DNA of 64,000 nt, from positions 1 through 64,000 of the forward strand of contig NZ_JAAOWU010000007.1 in NCBI RefSeq assembly GCF_013778505.1, read 5' to 3'. Origin of the DNA: Pseudomonas sivasensis. Lineage in GTDB: Bacteria; Pseudomonadota; Gammaproteobacteria; Pseudomonadales; Pseudomonadaceae. Numbering within the stretch: position 1 is the stretch's first letter; every line of letters starts with the position of its first letter. Under the pieces are notes generated by a model. That model searched no databases. It saw only the letters and a list, made by a program, of their open reading frames with translations, and was not told the DNA's origin. The position numbers were made by a program, and so were the translations under genes. Of this stretch, positions 17,484 to 26,219 are shown one piece after another.

Positions 17484-18371
17484 ATGTGGCGTGAAATTGC
17501 CCCCGACCAGCAGTACAACGTGCAAGTCGACGGCCATAACCTCGTGGTCTACAGCTTTGGCGAAGGCGATGAGGTGCTGTTGTGCCTCAACGGCGGGCCA
17601 GGCCTGCCGTGTGACTACTTGCGCGACGCCCATGGCTGGCTCAAAGAGCATAACCTGCGAGTGGTTGCATTCGACCAGCTTGGCACGGGGGCATCAGCCA
17701 GACCGACCGATGTTTCCCTGTGGGAAATACGCCGTTATGTCGAAGAAGTCGAATCCGTGCGCCAGGCACTGGGGCTGGGCCGTGTGCACTTGCTCGGGCA
17801 TTCATGGGGCGGCTGGCTGGGCATCGAATACGCCATCCATTATCCCGACGCGCTGAAAAGCCTGATCCTGGAAAACACTGTCGGCGACATTCCGCACCTG
17901 TCCCAGGAGCTGGAGCGCCTGCGCGGCGCCTTAGGCAGCGAAACCGTGGCCATGATGCAGCGCCATGAAGCCATGGGCACTCTCGATCACCCGCAGTACC
18001 AGGCCGCGATCACCTTGCTCAACTATCGCCACGTGTGCCGTCTGGACGAATGGCCCGAGCCGGTCAAACGCGCCCTCGGCGACTGGAACATGGGCCCCTA
18101 CGAAACCATGCAGGGCCCTAACGAATTCCTCTATGTCGGCAACCTCAAGGACTGGAACCGCATCCCCGAGATGGCCGATTTCAAGATGCCGATCTTGATC
18201 ACCACCGGCCAGCACGACGAACTCACCCCGGCCTGTGCCATGCGCATGAAAATGGCGGCCAGACACGCCGAACTGCATGTATTCCCCAACAGCAGCCATA
18301 TGCCGTTCTACGAAGAACCCCAGGCGTATTTCCCGGTGCTGCTGGACTTTCTTGCTCGCCACCGAGGCTGA
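17484..18371 (+). CDS. Proline iminopeptidase-like alpha/beta hydrolase (second copy)
   Basis: A 295-residue S33-family hydrolase and a diverged paralogue of the one at 15511. The nucleophile is in GHSWGGW, the acid in TGQHDELTP, the base in NSSHMPFYEE. The oxyanion motif is NGGPG instead of HGGPG, an unusual change that may alter substrate range. There is no signal peptide. ATG 17484 follows AAGGA with eight-base spacing; other nearby ATGs are out of frame. It heads an operon with the ABC importer (3 bases to the next gene), suggesting that imported peptides or amides are cleaved in the cytoplasm, possibly to make or remove the regulator's ligand. Confidence 0.87.
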   Translation: MWREIAPDQQYNVQVDGHNLVVYSFGEGDEVLLCLNGGPGLPCDYLRDAHGWLKEHNLRVVAFDQLGTGASARPTDVSLWEIRRYVEEVESVRQALGLGRVHLLGHSWGGWLGIEYAIHYPDALKSLILENTVGDIPHLSQELERLRGALGSETVAMMQRHEAMGTLDHPQYQAAITLLNYRHVCRLDEWPEPVKRALGDWNMGPYETMQGPNEFLYVGNLKDWNRIPEMADFKMPILITTGQHDELTPACAMRMKMAARHAELHVFPNSSHMPFYEEPQAYFPVLLDFLARHRG

Positions 18372-18374
18372 CGG

Positions 18375-19322
18375 ATGAACTTGGCGCGCTACCGTTTTGT
18401 GCTGTCCCGGCCGCTGCAATTGCTGCCGGTGCTGTTTGGCATCAGCCTGATTACCTTTGTGCTGGTGCGCTCGATCCCCGGCGACCCGGCGCGTGCGTTG
18501 CTCGGCTCGCGCAGCACACCGGAGGCGTTGCTGAAAATCCGCGCCCAGTACGGCCTCGATCAGCCGTTGTGGCTGCAATATTTCTATTTTCTGAAGAACC
18601 TCCTGAAGGGCGACCTCGGTCAATCGCTGCTGTACAAGGTCGACGCGCTGAAGCTGATCGTCACCCGTATCGAGCCGACCCTGGTGCTGGTACTCGGCAG
18701 CGTGGTGCTGGCGCTGCTGATCGCGGTGCCCCTGGCAACCTGGGCTGCGCGCAATAAAGGCGGCTGGGCCGACAACCTGATCCGCGTGTTCACCACGGTG
18801 GGCCTGGGCATGCCGGCGTTCTGGCTGGGCTTGATGCTGATCCTGCTGCTGAGTGTGAAATGGGGCTTGTTCCCGGTGTCCGGCTACGGTCGCACCTGGC
18901 TGGACAAGGCACACCATATGGTCCTGCCGTGCCTGACCATTGCCCTGGCGCTGTCGGCAGTACTGGTGCGCAACCTGCGGGCGAGCATGTTGATGGAGTT
19001 GCAGGCGGACCACGTTACCGCCGCCCGTGCGCGCGGACTGTCCGAAGCCGCCGTGTTTCGCCGCCATGTGTTGCCCAATTCCCTGGTGCCGGCGGTCAAC
19101 CTGCTGGCAGTGAATATCGGCTGGCTGATCAGCGGCACGGTGGTCATCGAAAGCCTGTTCGCCATTCCTGGCATCGGTCAGTTATTGGTGCGCGGCATCT
19201 TTACCCGCGACTACATGGTGGTGCAGGGCGTGGCCATGGTGTTGGCCTGCGCGACGGTGGTGGTCAACTTCATCGCGGATGTGGCGACGGTGGCCCTCGA
19301 CCCGCGGGTGAAAATGCAATGA
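18375..19322 (+). CDS. Peptide ABC transporter permease (DppB type)
   Basis: A 315-residue inner-membrane permease of the dipeptide/oligopeptide class, with about six helices, the N-terminal segment RSIPGDPARALLG typical of DppB/OppB, and the cytoplasmic EAA loop ARARGLSEAAVFRRHVLPN that contacts the ATPase. It pairs with the DppC-type permease, whose ATG overlaps its stop (ATGA). Substrate is inferred to be a peptide or related amide from the operon context. Confidence 0.9.
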   Translation: MNLARYRFVLSRPLQLLPVLFGISLITFVLVRSIPGDPARALLGSRSTPEALLKIRAQYGLDQPLWLQYFYFLKNLLKGDLGQSLLYKVDALKLIVTRIEPTLVLVLGSVVLALLIAVPLATWAARNKGGWADNLIRVFTTVGLGMPAFWLGLMLILLLSVKWGLFPVSGYGRTWLDKAHHMVLPCLTIALALSAVLVRNLRASMLMELQADHVTAARARGLSEAAVFRRHVLPNSLVPAVNLLAVNIGWLISGTVVIESLFAIPGIGQLLVRGIFTRDYMVVQGVAMVLACATVVVNFIADVATVALDPRVKMQ

Positions 19323-20176
19323 GCAGCCGCCCGTTGATTGCCCCATGGCGCTTGCGCCTGCGCTTTGGTTTTCGCAATGGCTGGCTGACGGCCGCTTGGG
19401 GGCTATTGATACTGTTGGTGTGGTTGACCCTGGCGCTGTTTGCGCCATGGATCGCGCCTTTTGATCCGATTGCACAGAATACCGATATCAGTTTGATCGG
19501 TCCCAGCCTGGCCCATCCATTCGGCACCGATAACTACGGTCGTGACATTCTGTCCAGGGTCATCTGGGGCGCACGTATTGACCTGCAGCTGGCCATCATC
19601 GGGGTCATTTTCCCCTTCATGATCGGCACCTTTGTGGGCGCGGTCTCAGGTTACATCGGCGGTCGTTTCGACAGTTTCTGCATGCGTGTGATCGATGTGA
19701 TCCTGGCGTTCCCGTTCCTGGTGCTGATGCTGGCGATCATGGCCATCCTCGGCCCGGGCCTGAAGAGCTTTTACATCGCCATGGCGCTGGTGGGTTGGGT
19801 CTCGTATGCGAGGCTGATCCGTTCGCAGATCCTGGTGCTCAAGGAAAGCGACTTTGCCCTGGCCGCCAAGAGCCTGGGTTTTGGTCATGGGCGCATCCTG
19901 TTCCGGCATTTGCTGCCGAATGCGATGTTTGGCTCGATTGTGTTTTCCATGTCCGATGCGGTGCTGGTGCTGCTCAACGGTGCCGCCGTGAGCTACCTGG
20001 GCCTTGGGGTGCAACCGCCGACCGCCGAATGGGGGACGATGGTCGCCGAAGGGCAGGCGTTTATTACCACGGCCTGGTGGATCTGCACCTTTCCGGGGTT
20101 GGGCATCGTGACCCTGGCCATGGGTTTCAGCCTGTTGGCTGATGGGGTGGCGCAAGTGTTAGGGGATCGGTCATGA
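19319..20176 (+). CDS. Peptide ABC transporter permease (DppC type)
   Basis: The 285-residue second permease. The DppC signature is clear: long N-terminal segment, FAPWIAPFDP, the HPFGTDNYGRDILSR motif before the second helix, and the EAA loop AAKSLGFGHGRILFRHLLPN. It starts at the ATGA overlap at 19319; an open frame running further upstream lies inside the preceding gene and is not used. It is translationally coupled to genes on both sides. Confidence 0.9.
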   Translation: MSSRPLIAPWRLRLRFGFRNGWLTAAWGLLILLVWLTLALFAPWIAPFDPIAQNTDISLIGPSLAHPFGTDNYGRDILSRVIWGARIDLQLAIIGVIFPFMIGTFVGAVSGYIGGRFDSFCMRVIDVILAFPFLVLMLAIMAILGPGLKSFYIAMALVGWVSYARLIRSQILVLKESDFALAAKSLGFGHGRILFRHLLPNAMFGSIVFSMSDAVLVLLNGAAVSYLGLGVQPPTAEWGTMVAEGQAFITTAWWICTFPGLGIVTLAMGFSLLADGVAQVLGDRS

Positions 20177-21129
20177 GTCTGCTTCAGGTACGAGACCTCA
20201 GCGTAATCGCCAATAACGCGGGGCGCGATGTCACCTTGGTCGACCGCGTCTCCTTCGACCTGGCCGAAGGCGAAATCCTTGGTTTGGTGGGCGAGAGCGG
20301 CTCGGGCAAGACCATGGCCTGCCGAGGCCTGATGCGGCTGCTGCCGTCGCCTGATCTGCGCGCGCAGGGCGGTGCCGTGTGCCTGGCCGGTCAGGATCTG
20401 CTGTCACTGGATGACGCGGGCATGCGTGCGATACGCGGCGGGCAATTGGGCATGATTTTCCAGAACCCCAGCAGCCACCTCGACCCGCTGATGCGCATTG
20501 GCGAGCAGATCGCCGAGGGTATTCGCCTGCACCAGGGTGCGTCGAAAAAAGACGCCCGACGACACGCCATCGACGTACTGCGCCAGGTGGGTATTCCCGA
20601 TCCACAGGCGCGCGTCGACAACTATCCTCACGAGTTTTCCGGCGGCATGCGCCAGCGCGCCATGATCGCCGTGGCCTTGGCCTGCAACCCAAGGGTCCTG
20701 ATCGCCGACGAGCCGACCACCGCCCTGGATGTGACTGTCCAGGCGCAAATCCTGCGTCTGTTGCTGGACCTGCGCGACCAGCGTGGCTTGTCGATCATCA
20801 TGATCACCCACGACTTGGGCGTGGTGGCGCAAACCTGCAATTCCATCGCGGTGATGTACGCGGGGCGCCTGTGCGAACACGGCAGTAAGTACGACCTGCT
20901 GGCCCATCCGCAACATCCGTACACCGCTGGCCTGATTGACTGCCAGCCGGCCCACAGCAGTGGCCACGCCTTGTTGCGCACCATTCCCGGCCAGCCGCCG
21001 TTGCTGGATGCCTTGCCCGGCGGCTGCCGCTTCAATCCGCGCTGCCCGCAGGTCGGTGCCTTATGTACCGAGGTGCTGCCAGAAGGTGCCCGCGTAGCCT
21101 GTCACTATCCGCTGGGAGCGCGACCATGA
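20173..21129 (+). CDS. Peptide ABC transporter ATP-binding protein (DppD type)
   Basis: A 318-residue ATPase with Walker A GESGSGKT, signature FSGGMRQR, Walker [13 protein letters not shown] and switch His in ITHDLG. The C-terminal oligopeptide-transporter extension has the Cys-containing CRFNPRCP motif found in Dpp/Opp ATPases (some carry an Fe-S cluster there). It is coupled to the preceding gene through an ATGA overlap and forms a heterodimer with the next ATPase. Confidence 0.92.
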   Translation: MSLLQVRDLSVIANNAGRDVTLVDRVSFDLAEGEILGLVGESGSGKTMACRGLMRLLPSPDLRAQGGAVCLAGQDLLSLDDAGMRAIRGGQLGMIFQNPSSHLDPLMRIGEQIAEGIRLHQGASKKDARRHAIDVLRQVGIPDPQARVDNYPHEFSGGMRQRAMIAVALACNPRVLIADEPTTALDVTVQAQILRLLLDLRDQRGLSIIMITHDLGVVAQTCNSIAVMYAGRLCEHGSKYDLLAHPQHPYTAGLIDCQPAHSSGHALLRTIPGQPPLLDALPGGCRFNPRCPQVGALCTEVLPEGARVACHYPLGARP

Positions 21130-22097
21130 GCCTGTTGCAGATCAAGGATCTGGAGGTGCGCTTTGCGGCGTCAGGCAGCGGTTTGTTTGGCCTGAACACG
21201 CAGTGGGTGAGGGCGGTGAACGGTGTGTCGCTGAACCTGGCGGCCGGCGAAACCCTCGGGTTGGTGGGCGAGTCCGGCAGCGGTAAAAGCACCCTTGGCC
21301 GGGCGATCCTGCACCTCAACCCGATCAGCGCCGGGCAGGTGTTGTTCGATGGTATCGACATGGCCCATGGCAGCGCGATCGACATCGCGCGTTTGCGCCA
21401 TGAAACGGCGATGATCTTTCAAGATCCCTACGCCGCGTTGAACCCGCGCCAGACCATCGGCGAAACCATCGCCGAGGTGCTGCGGGTGCAGCGCAAAGTC
21501 CCGGCAGAGCGCATCCCGGCGCGCGTCAATGAACTGCTTGAGCTGGTCGGCTTGCGCCCCGAACTGGCCAGTCGAAAACCCGGCTCCCTCAGTGGCGGTC
21601 AATGCCAGCGCGTCGGCATTGCTCGCGCCTTGGCGGTGGAACCGCGCCTGATCATCGCCGATGAGTGCGTGGCCGCGCTGGATGTGTCGATCCAGGGGCA
21701 GATCATCAATCTGCTGTTGGAACTGCAACAGCGCATGAACCTGGCCATCCTGTTTATCGCCCATGACTTGGCCATCGTGCGGCGCCTGTGCGACCGCGTG
21801 GCGGTGATGTACTTGGGCAAGATCGTCGAGGAAGGGCCCGTTGAGGCAGTGTTCAGCGCGCCGCGTCATCCCTATACGGCGGCGTTGATCCAGGCGATTC
21901 CGGAGATCGATCCGCATCGGCCATTGCCTGCAGAACCTTTGCCCGGTGAGCCACCGAGCCCACTGAATTTGCCCACCGGCTGTGCCTTTCACCCACGTTG
22001 CCGGTATGCGCGCGCCATGTGTTCCGTGGCGTCGCCGCCTACTCATTTCCTGCACGAGCATCGATACAGTTGCGTGCTTGAATCACCTTTGCTTTGA
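21126..22097 (+). CDS. Peptide ABC transporter ATP-binding protein (DppF type)
   Basis: A 323-residue ATPase with Walker A GESGSGKST, signature LSGGQCQR and Walker B LIIADECVAALD. Two small oddities are Cys in the signature (QCQR for QRQR) and Cys in place of the usual Pro after ADE; both lie just outside the catalytic residues, so activity is likely kept. The C-terminal CAFHPRCRYA extension is present. The start at 21126 overlaps the previous stop (ATGA); a longer upstream frame is inside the previous gene. Confidence 0.92.
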   Translation: MSLLQIKDLEVRFAASGSGLFGLNTQWVRAVNGVSLNLAAGETLGLVGESGSGKSTLGRAILHLNPISAGQVLFDGIDMAHGSAIDIARLRHETAMIFQDPYAALNPRQTIGETIAEVLRVQRKVPAERIPARVNELLELVGLRPELASRKPGSLSGGQCQRVGIARALAVEPRLIIADECVAALDVSIQGQIINLLLELQQRMNLAILFIAHDLAIVRRLCDRVAVMYLGKIVEEGPVEAVFSAPRHPYTAALIQAIPEIDPHRPLPAEPLPGEPPSPLNLPTGCAFHPRCRYARAMCSVASPPTHFLHEHRYSCVLESPLL

Positions 22098-22132
22098 CCC
22101 TTCCCTGCCATTCATGAACAAGGAGTTATGAC

Positions 22133-23647
22133 ATGCAATCCCGTCACTTGAAGTTGCTCGCCGCCGCTACGCTTACGGCTTGGTCGCTGACCGCTGGTTT
22201 GGCCCAGGCCGCTGGCGTCCTGACTATTGGCTGCCGTGAAGACAGCACCACGTTCGACCCGATCAAAAGCGCGCAAAACCGCGACACGTGGGTGTTCGCC
22301 AACGTCTACGACACCCTGGTGCGCGTGGATAACCTGGGCACCAAGATGGAACCGGGCCTGGCCGAAAGCTGGGACATTTCCAAGGATGGCCTGACTTACA
22401 CCTTCAAACTGCGCGATGCGAAATTCTCTGACGGCTCGCCGATCACCGCTGAAGATGCGGCGTTTAGCCTGCTGCGCATCCGCGATAACAAAGCCTCGCT
22501 GTGGGCGGACCCTTTCAACCTGATCAACACGGCCAACGCCGCCGACCCGAAAACCCTGGTCGTCACCTTGAAGACGCCTGCCGTGGCGTTCCTCTCGCAA
22601 CTGGCTTCCCCGACGGTTTCGATCCTGTCGGAAAAAGCCATGACCAAGATGGGCGAAGACGCCTACTCGGAAAACCCGGTGACATCCGGCGCGTTTACCG
22701 TGGAGGAGTGGCGCAAGGGCGATCGGGTGATCCTGAAGAAGAACCCGAACTTCTGGCAGGCCAAGAATGTGAGCCTGGATGGCGTGGAGTGGGTCTCGGT
22801 GACCGACGACAACACGCGCATGCGCATGGTGCAGAACAACGAGCTGGACACGGCGATCTTCGTGCCGTTCTCCCGGGTTGAAGAGCTGAAGAAAGACAAG
22901 AACGTGGTGATCCACGCCGACCCTTCCACCCGTGAAGATCACCTGTTGATCAACCACGCCCATGGCCTGCTGGCCAAGCCGGAAGTCCGTCAGGCGCTGG
23001 ACATGGCCATCGACAAACAATCGCTGGTCAAGACCGCCACCTACGGTCAGGGCACCGTGGCCTATTCCTACATTCCAAAAGGTTCGCTGTACCACTACGC
23101 CAACAACCTGCAACGCCCGTACGACCCGGCCGAAGCCAAGAAATTACTGGCTGCTGCCGGTGCCAAGGACTTGAAGCTGAACTACGTGGTCAACGCCGGC
23201 AATGAGGCTGACGAGCAGATCGCGGTGATCATCAAGGACCAGTTGGCCAAAGTCGGCGTCACCGCCAACCTGCAGAAGGTCGACCCGACTCAAAGCTGGC
23301 AGATGCTGGTGGACGGTGAGTACGATATTTCCGTGATGTACTGGACCAACGACATCCTCGACCCGGACCAGAAGACCACCTTTGTGCTGGGCCACGACAC
23401 CAATCAGAACTACATGACCCGCTACAAGAACGACAAGGTCAAGGACCTGGTGGCTGCGGCGCGGATTGAGGCGGACCCGGTCAAGCGTGAGCAGATGTAT
23501 GTCGAGCTGCAAAAACTGGCGAAACAGGATGTGAACTGGATCGACTTGTACTACAGCCCCTACATCAACATCTCACGCAATAACGTGAGCAATTTCCTGC
23601 AAAACCCGCTGGGGCGCTTCACCCTTGAGGAAGTGGTGAAGAACTAA
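22133..23647 (+). CDS. Periplasmic peptide-binding protein (SBP family 5)
   Basis: A 504-residue extracytoplasmic solute receptor for the importer just upstream. Signal peptide with cleavage after TAGLAQA (near residue 26), then the family-5 features: RVDNLGTKMEPGLAESWDIS, YTFKLRDAKFSDGSPITAED, LINHAHGLLAKPEVRQALDMA. Family members bind di-, oligo- or acyl-peptides, opines and some sugars. It comes 35 bases after the ATPase gene with AAGGAG before the ATG, so probably the same transcript but with stronger translation, usual for binding proteins. Confidence 0.92.
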   Translation: MQSRHLKLLAAATLTAWSLTAGLAQAAGVLTIGCREDSTTFDPIKSAQNRDTWVFANVYDTLVRVDNLGTKMEPGLAESWDISKDGLTYTFKLRDAKFSDGSPITAEDAAFSLLRIRDNKASLWADPFNLINTANAADPKTLVVTLKTPAVAFLSQLASPTVSILSEKAMTKMGEDAYSENPVTSGAFTVEEWRKGDRVILKKNPNFWQAKNVSLDGVEWVSVTDDNTRMRMVQNNELDTAIFVPFSRVEELKKDKNVVIHADPSTREDHLLINHAHGLLAKPEVRQALDMAIDKQSLVKTATYGQGTVAYSYIPKGSLYHYANNLQRPYDPAEAKKLLAAAGAKDLKLNYVVNAGNEADEQIAVIIKDQLAKVGVTANLQKVDPTQSWQMLVDGEYDISVMYWTNDILDPDQKTTFVLGHDTNQNYMTRYKNDKVKDLVAAARIEADPVKREQMYVELQKLAKQDVNWIDLYYSPYINISRNNVSNFLQNPLGRFTLEEVVKN

Positions 23648-23655
23648 GTAAACCC

Positions 23656-23828
23656 AATGTGGGGCGAGACCTGTGATGAGCGGGCTTGCCCCGCGCTGGG
23701 CTGCGAAGCAGCAGTACAGCCAGCGCGATCTGACAGAGAGATCGCGCTGGCAGGTTTTGGGGCCGCTTTGCAGCCCCGTGCGGGGCAAGCCCGCTCACTA
23801 CAAAAGCCAACTCACACAGCGAGTTGGG
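23656..23828. repeat. Nested inverted-repeat element (second REP type)
   Basis: A composite distinct from the other repeats. Outer arms of about 33 bases (from about 23677 and up to about 23797, core GAGCGGGCTTGCCCCGC) enclose a perfect 13-base hairpin (23719-23731 with 23739-23751, GCCAGCGCGATCT). A CCAACTC...GAGTTGG stem (about 23808-23828) follows. It separates two convergent genes and could end transcription of both. Confidence 0.8.
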
Positions 23829-23837
23829 TGTCAGATG

Positions 23838-24578
23838 TTACTGCGCATCAAACGCCTGCCCATTGATGCCGGCACTGTCCGGCCCCATCAGGTACAGGTA
23901 CACCGGCATGATCTCTTCCGGCGCGGGCCTTTCCATCGGGTTCTCCCCCGGATACGCCTGGGCCCGCATGCTGGTACGAGTGCCGCCAGGGTTGATGCTG
24001 TTGGCCCGCACCGCTGCCACATCTTCAAGCTCATCCGCCAGGGTCTGCATCAAGCCTTCAGTGGCAAACTTCGACACCCCATAAGCGCCCCAGTACGCGC
24101 GGCCCTTGCGGCCTACGCTGCTGGAGGTGAACACCACCGACGCATCCTGGGACAGCTTGAGCAGCGGCAACAAGGTGCTGGTGAGCATGAACATTGCGTT
24201 GACGTTGATGTGCATCACCCGCATGAAGTTCTCACCGGAGAGCTGCTCGATGGGCGTGCGCGGGCCGATGATCGAGGCGTTGTGCAGCAGGCCGTCGAGG
24301 TGGCCGAATTCTTTTTCGATCATGGCTGCCAGCTCATCGTATTGATGGGGCAGGGCGGTCTCCAGGTTGAATGGGATCACCACTGGCTGCGGGTTGCCGG
24401 CCGCTTCGATTTCGTCGTAGACCTGGGCCAGATTGGCTTCGGTTTTGCCTAACAGCAGCACGGTAGCGCCATGGGCGGCATAGGCTTTTGCCGCCGCCGC
24501 GCCAATCCCGCGACCGGCGCCGGTCACCAGGATGACCCGGTCTTTGAGCAGTTCTGGACGTGCAGAGTAATCAAACAT
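23838..24578 (-). CDS. yciK: YciK-family short-chain dehydrogenase/reductase
   Basis: A 246-residue classical SDR. The NAD(P) motif is TGAGRGIG near residues 20-27, the NAS-type motif LLHNASIIG, catalytic Ser in FTSSSVGRKG, and the YxxxK pair in YWGAYGVSK. The sequence fits YciK, whose physiological substrate is unknown. It is the last gene of the mupP-ubiG-side group (yciK, mupP, ubiG, mtaD on the minus strand) but separated from mupP by a REPIN. Confidence 0.9.
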   Translation of the reverse strand: MFDYSARPELLKDRVILVTGAGRGIGAAAAKAYAAHGATVLLLGKTEANLAQVYDEIEAAGNPQPVVIPFNLETALPHQYDELAAMIEKEFGHLDGLLHNASIIGPRTPIEQLSGENFMRVMHINVNAMFMLTSTLLPLLKLSQDASVVFTSSSVGRKGRAYWGAYGVSKFATEGLMQTLADELEDVAAVRANSINPGGTRTSMRAQAYPGENPMERPAPEEIMPVYLYLMGPDSAGINGQAFDAQ

Positions 24579-24640
24579 AAAAAGCCTCGACAGAATTCAG
24601 CAGGTTACAAACAGCGAGCTGGAAAACACTGAAGATCCCC

Positions 24641-24744
24641 TGTGGGAGGGGCTTGCCCCCGATACTGGTGTATCAGTCAGCAAATGCAGTGACTGACACA
24701 CTGCAATCGGGGGCAAGTCGAATCGTCGAACCGCCCCTCCCACA
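24641..24744. repeat. REPIN with interrupted right arm
   Basis: The left arm TGTGGGAGGGGCTTGCCCCC (24641-24660) is matched by a right arm ending CCCCTCCCACA at 24744, but the right copy is split by about 16 bases (TCGAATCGTCGAACCG) between GGGGGCAAG and CCCCTCCC. It lies between yciK and mupP. Confidence 0.8.
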
Positions 24745-24780
24745 TTTGGATCTTTATCAATCACTAAGGCCGGTGAGCCA

Positions 24781-25452
24781 TTAGCAACTGCACAGTGCGT
24801 TATCCAGCACCTTGCGCAGTTCCAGTGGGTGATCCACCACTACATCTGCGCCCCAGTGGCGTGGGTTGTCGTCCGGGTGGATATAGCCGTAGCTGACCGC
24901 CGCCGTGCGCGTGCCGGCATCGCGGCCGGACTCGATGTCGCGCAGGTCATCGCCCACGAACAACACGCTGGCCGGGTCCAGACCGAGCATCTTGCACGCC
25001 AGGATCATCGGTTCCGGGTCCGGCTTGCTGTTTGTCACGTGGTCCGGGCAGATCAGCAGGGCCGAACGCTCGGCCAGGCCCAACTGCTGCATGATCGGTT
25101 CGGCGAAGCGCAATGGCTTGTTGGTGACGACGCCCCAGACCAGCTTGGCCTTCTCGATGTCTTCCAGAAGCTCGGCCATGCCGTCGAACAGCTTGCTGTG
25201 CACCGCGCAGTCCTTCAGGTAGCGCTCCAGGAATTCCTGGCGCAGTTCCTCAAAGCCCGGTGACTCCGGGTCCATCGAGAAAGTCACGGCGACCATCGCC
25301 CGCGCACCGCCGGAAATTTCATCGCGAATATGCTGCGGGTTGATCGGCGCCAGGTCGCGGTCGGCGCGCATGGCCTGGCAGATGGCGATGAAGTCCGGCG
25401 CGGTGTCCAGCAAGGTACCGTCCATATCGAAGAGAACCGCTCGCAACTTCAC
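24781..25452 (-). CDS. mupP: N-acetylmuramic acid 6-phosphate phosphatase
   Basis: A 223-residue HAD phosphatase (motif [12 protein letters not shown] with Asp9 and Asp11; [24 protein letters not shown]). By its place between ubiG and yciK it is MupP, which dephosphorylates MurNAc-6-phosphate in the pseudomonad peptidoglycan recycling route (AmgK, MurU), a pathway tied to fosfomycin tolerance. It was long annotated as phosphoglycolate phosphatase. It starts with GTG at 25452, four bases after the ubiG stop, using the GAGGAG inside the ubiG end. Confidence 0.9.
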   Translation of the reverse strand: MKLRAVLFDMDGTLLDTAPDFIAICQAMRADRDLAPINPQHIRDEISGGARAMVAVTFSMDPESPGFEELRQEFLERYLKDCAVHSKLFDGMAELLEDIEKAKLVWGVVTNKPLRFAEPIMQQLGLAERSALLICPDHVTNSKPDPEPMILACKMLGLDPASVLFVGDDLRDIESGRDAGTRTAAVSYGYIHPDDNPRHWGADVVVDHPLELRKVLDNALCSC

Positions 25453-25456
25453 AGGC

Positions 25457-26155
25457 TTACTCCTCGCGCAGGGTCTGGATCATGTAGTTGACGTCAACGT
25501 CGCTGGCCAGTTTGTAGTGCTTGGTCAGCGGGTTGTAGGTCAGGCCGATGATGTCCTTGACGGTCAGCCCAGCCTGGCGGCTCCAGGCGCCCAGTTCGGA
25601 CGGGCGGATGAATTTCTTGAAGTCATGGGTGCCGCGCGGCAGCAGCTTCATGATGTATTCGGCGCCAATGATCGCGAACAGGTAGGCCTTGGGGTTGCGG
25701 TTGATGGTGGAGAAGAACACCTGGCCGCCGGGCTTGACCATGCGGAAGCAGGCGCGGATCACCGAGGAGGGATCCGGTACGTGCTCAAGCATCTCAAGGC
25801 AGGTGACCACGTCGAACTGCTCGGGCATCTCTTCAGCTAGGTCTTCGGCTGTGATCTGGCGGTATTCCACGTTCACGCCGGACTCCAACTGGTGCAGTTG
25901 TGCCACGGCCAGCGGCGCTTCACCCATGTCGATCCCCATCACCGTGGCGCCGCGCTGGGCCATGGCTTCGCTGAGGATGCCGCCGCCGCAGCCGACGTCC
26001 AGCACCTTCTTGCCGGCCAGGTTGACGCGTTCGTCAATCCAGTTGACCCGCAGCGGGTTGATGTCGTGGAGGGGTTTGAACTCGCTTTCGCGGTCCCACC
26101 AGCGGTGGGCCAAGGCTTCAAACTTGGCGATTTCTGCGTGGTCGACGTTGCTCAT
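25457..26155 (-). CDS. ubiG: Ubiquinone biosynthesis O-methyltransferase UbiG
   Basis: A 232-residue SAM-dependent methyltransferase doing both O-methylations in ubiquinone synthesis. Motif I is [16 protein letters not shown], with GIDMGEAPL next and the UbiG-specific LEHVPDP and [12 protein letters not shown] further on. ATG 26155 follows GAGGATT; a longer frame upstream has no family support. It is likely co-transcribed with the deaminase gene upstream and mupP downstream. Confidence 0.96.
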   Translation of the reverse strand: MSNVDHAEIAKFEALAHRWWDRESEFKPLHDINPLRVNWIDERVNLAGKKVLDVGCGGGILSEAMAQRGATVMGIDMGEAPLAVAQLHQLESGVNVEYRQITAEDLAEEMPEQFDVVTCLEMLEHVPDPSSVIRACFRMVKPGGQVFFSTINRNPKAYLFAIIGAEYIMKLLPRGTHDFKKFIRPSELGAWSRQAGLTVKDIIGLTYNPLTKHYKLASDVDVNYMIQTLREE

Positions 26156-26219
26156 GGTGAATCCTCTAAATCTGATAAATCGGTTTGTCGGTCCTGAACA
26201 CTCAGGTTCAGAGCCAGCG

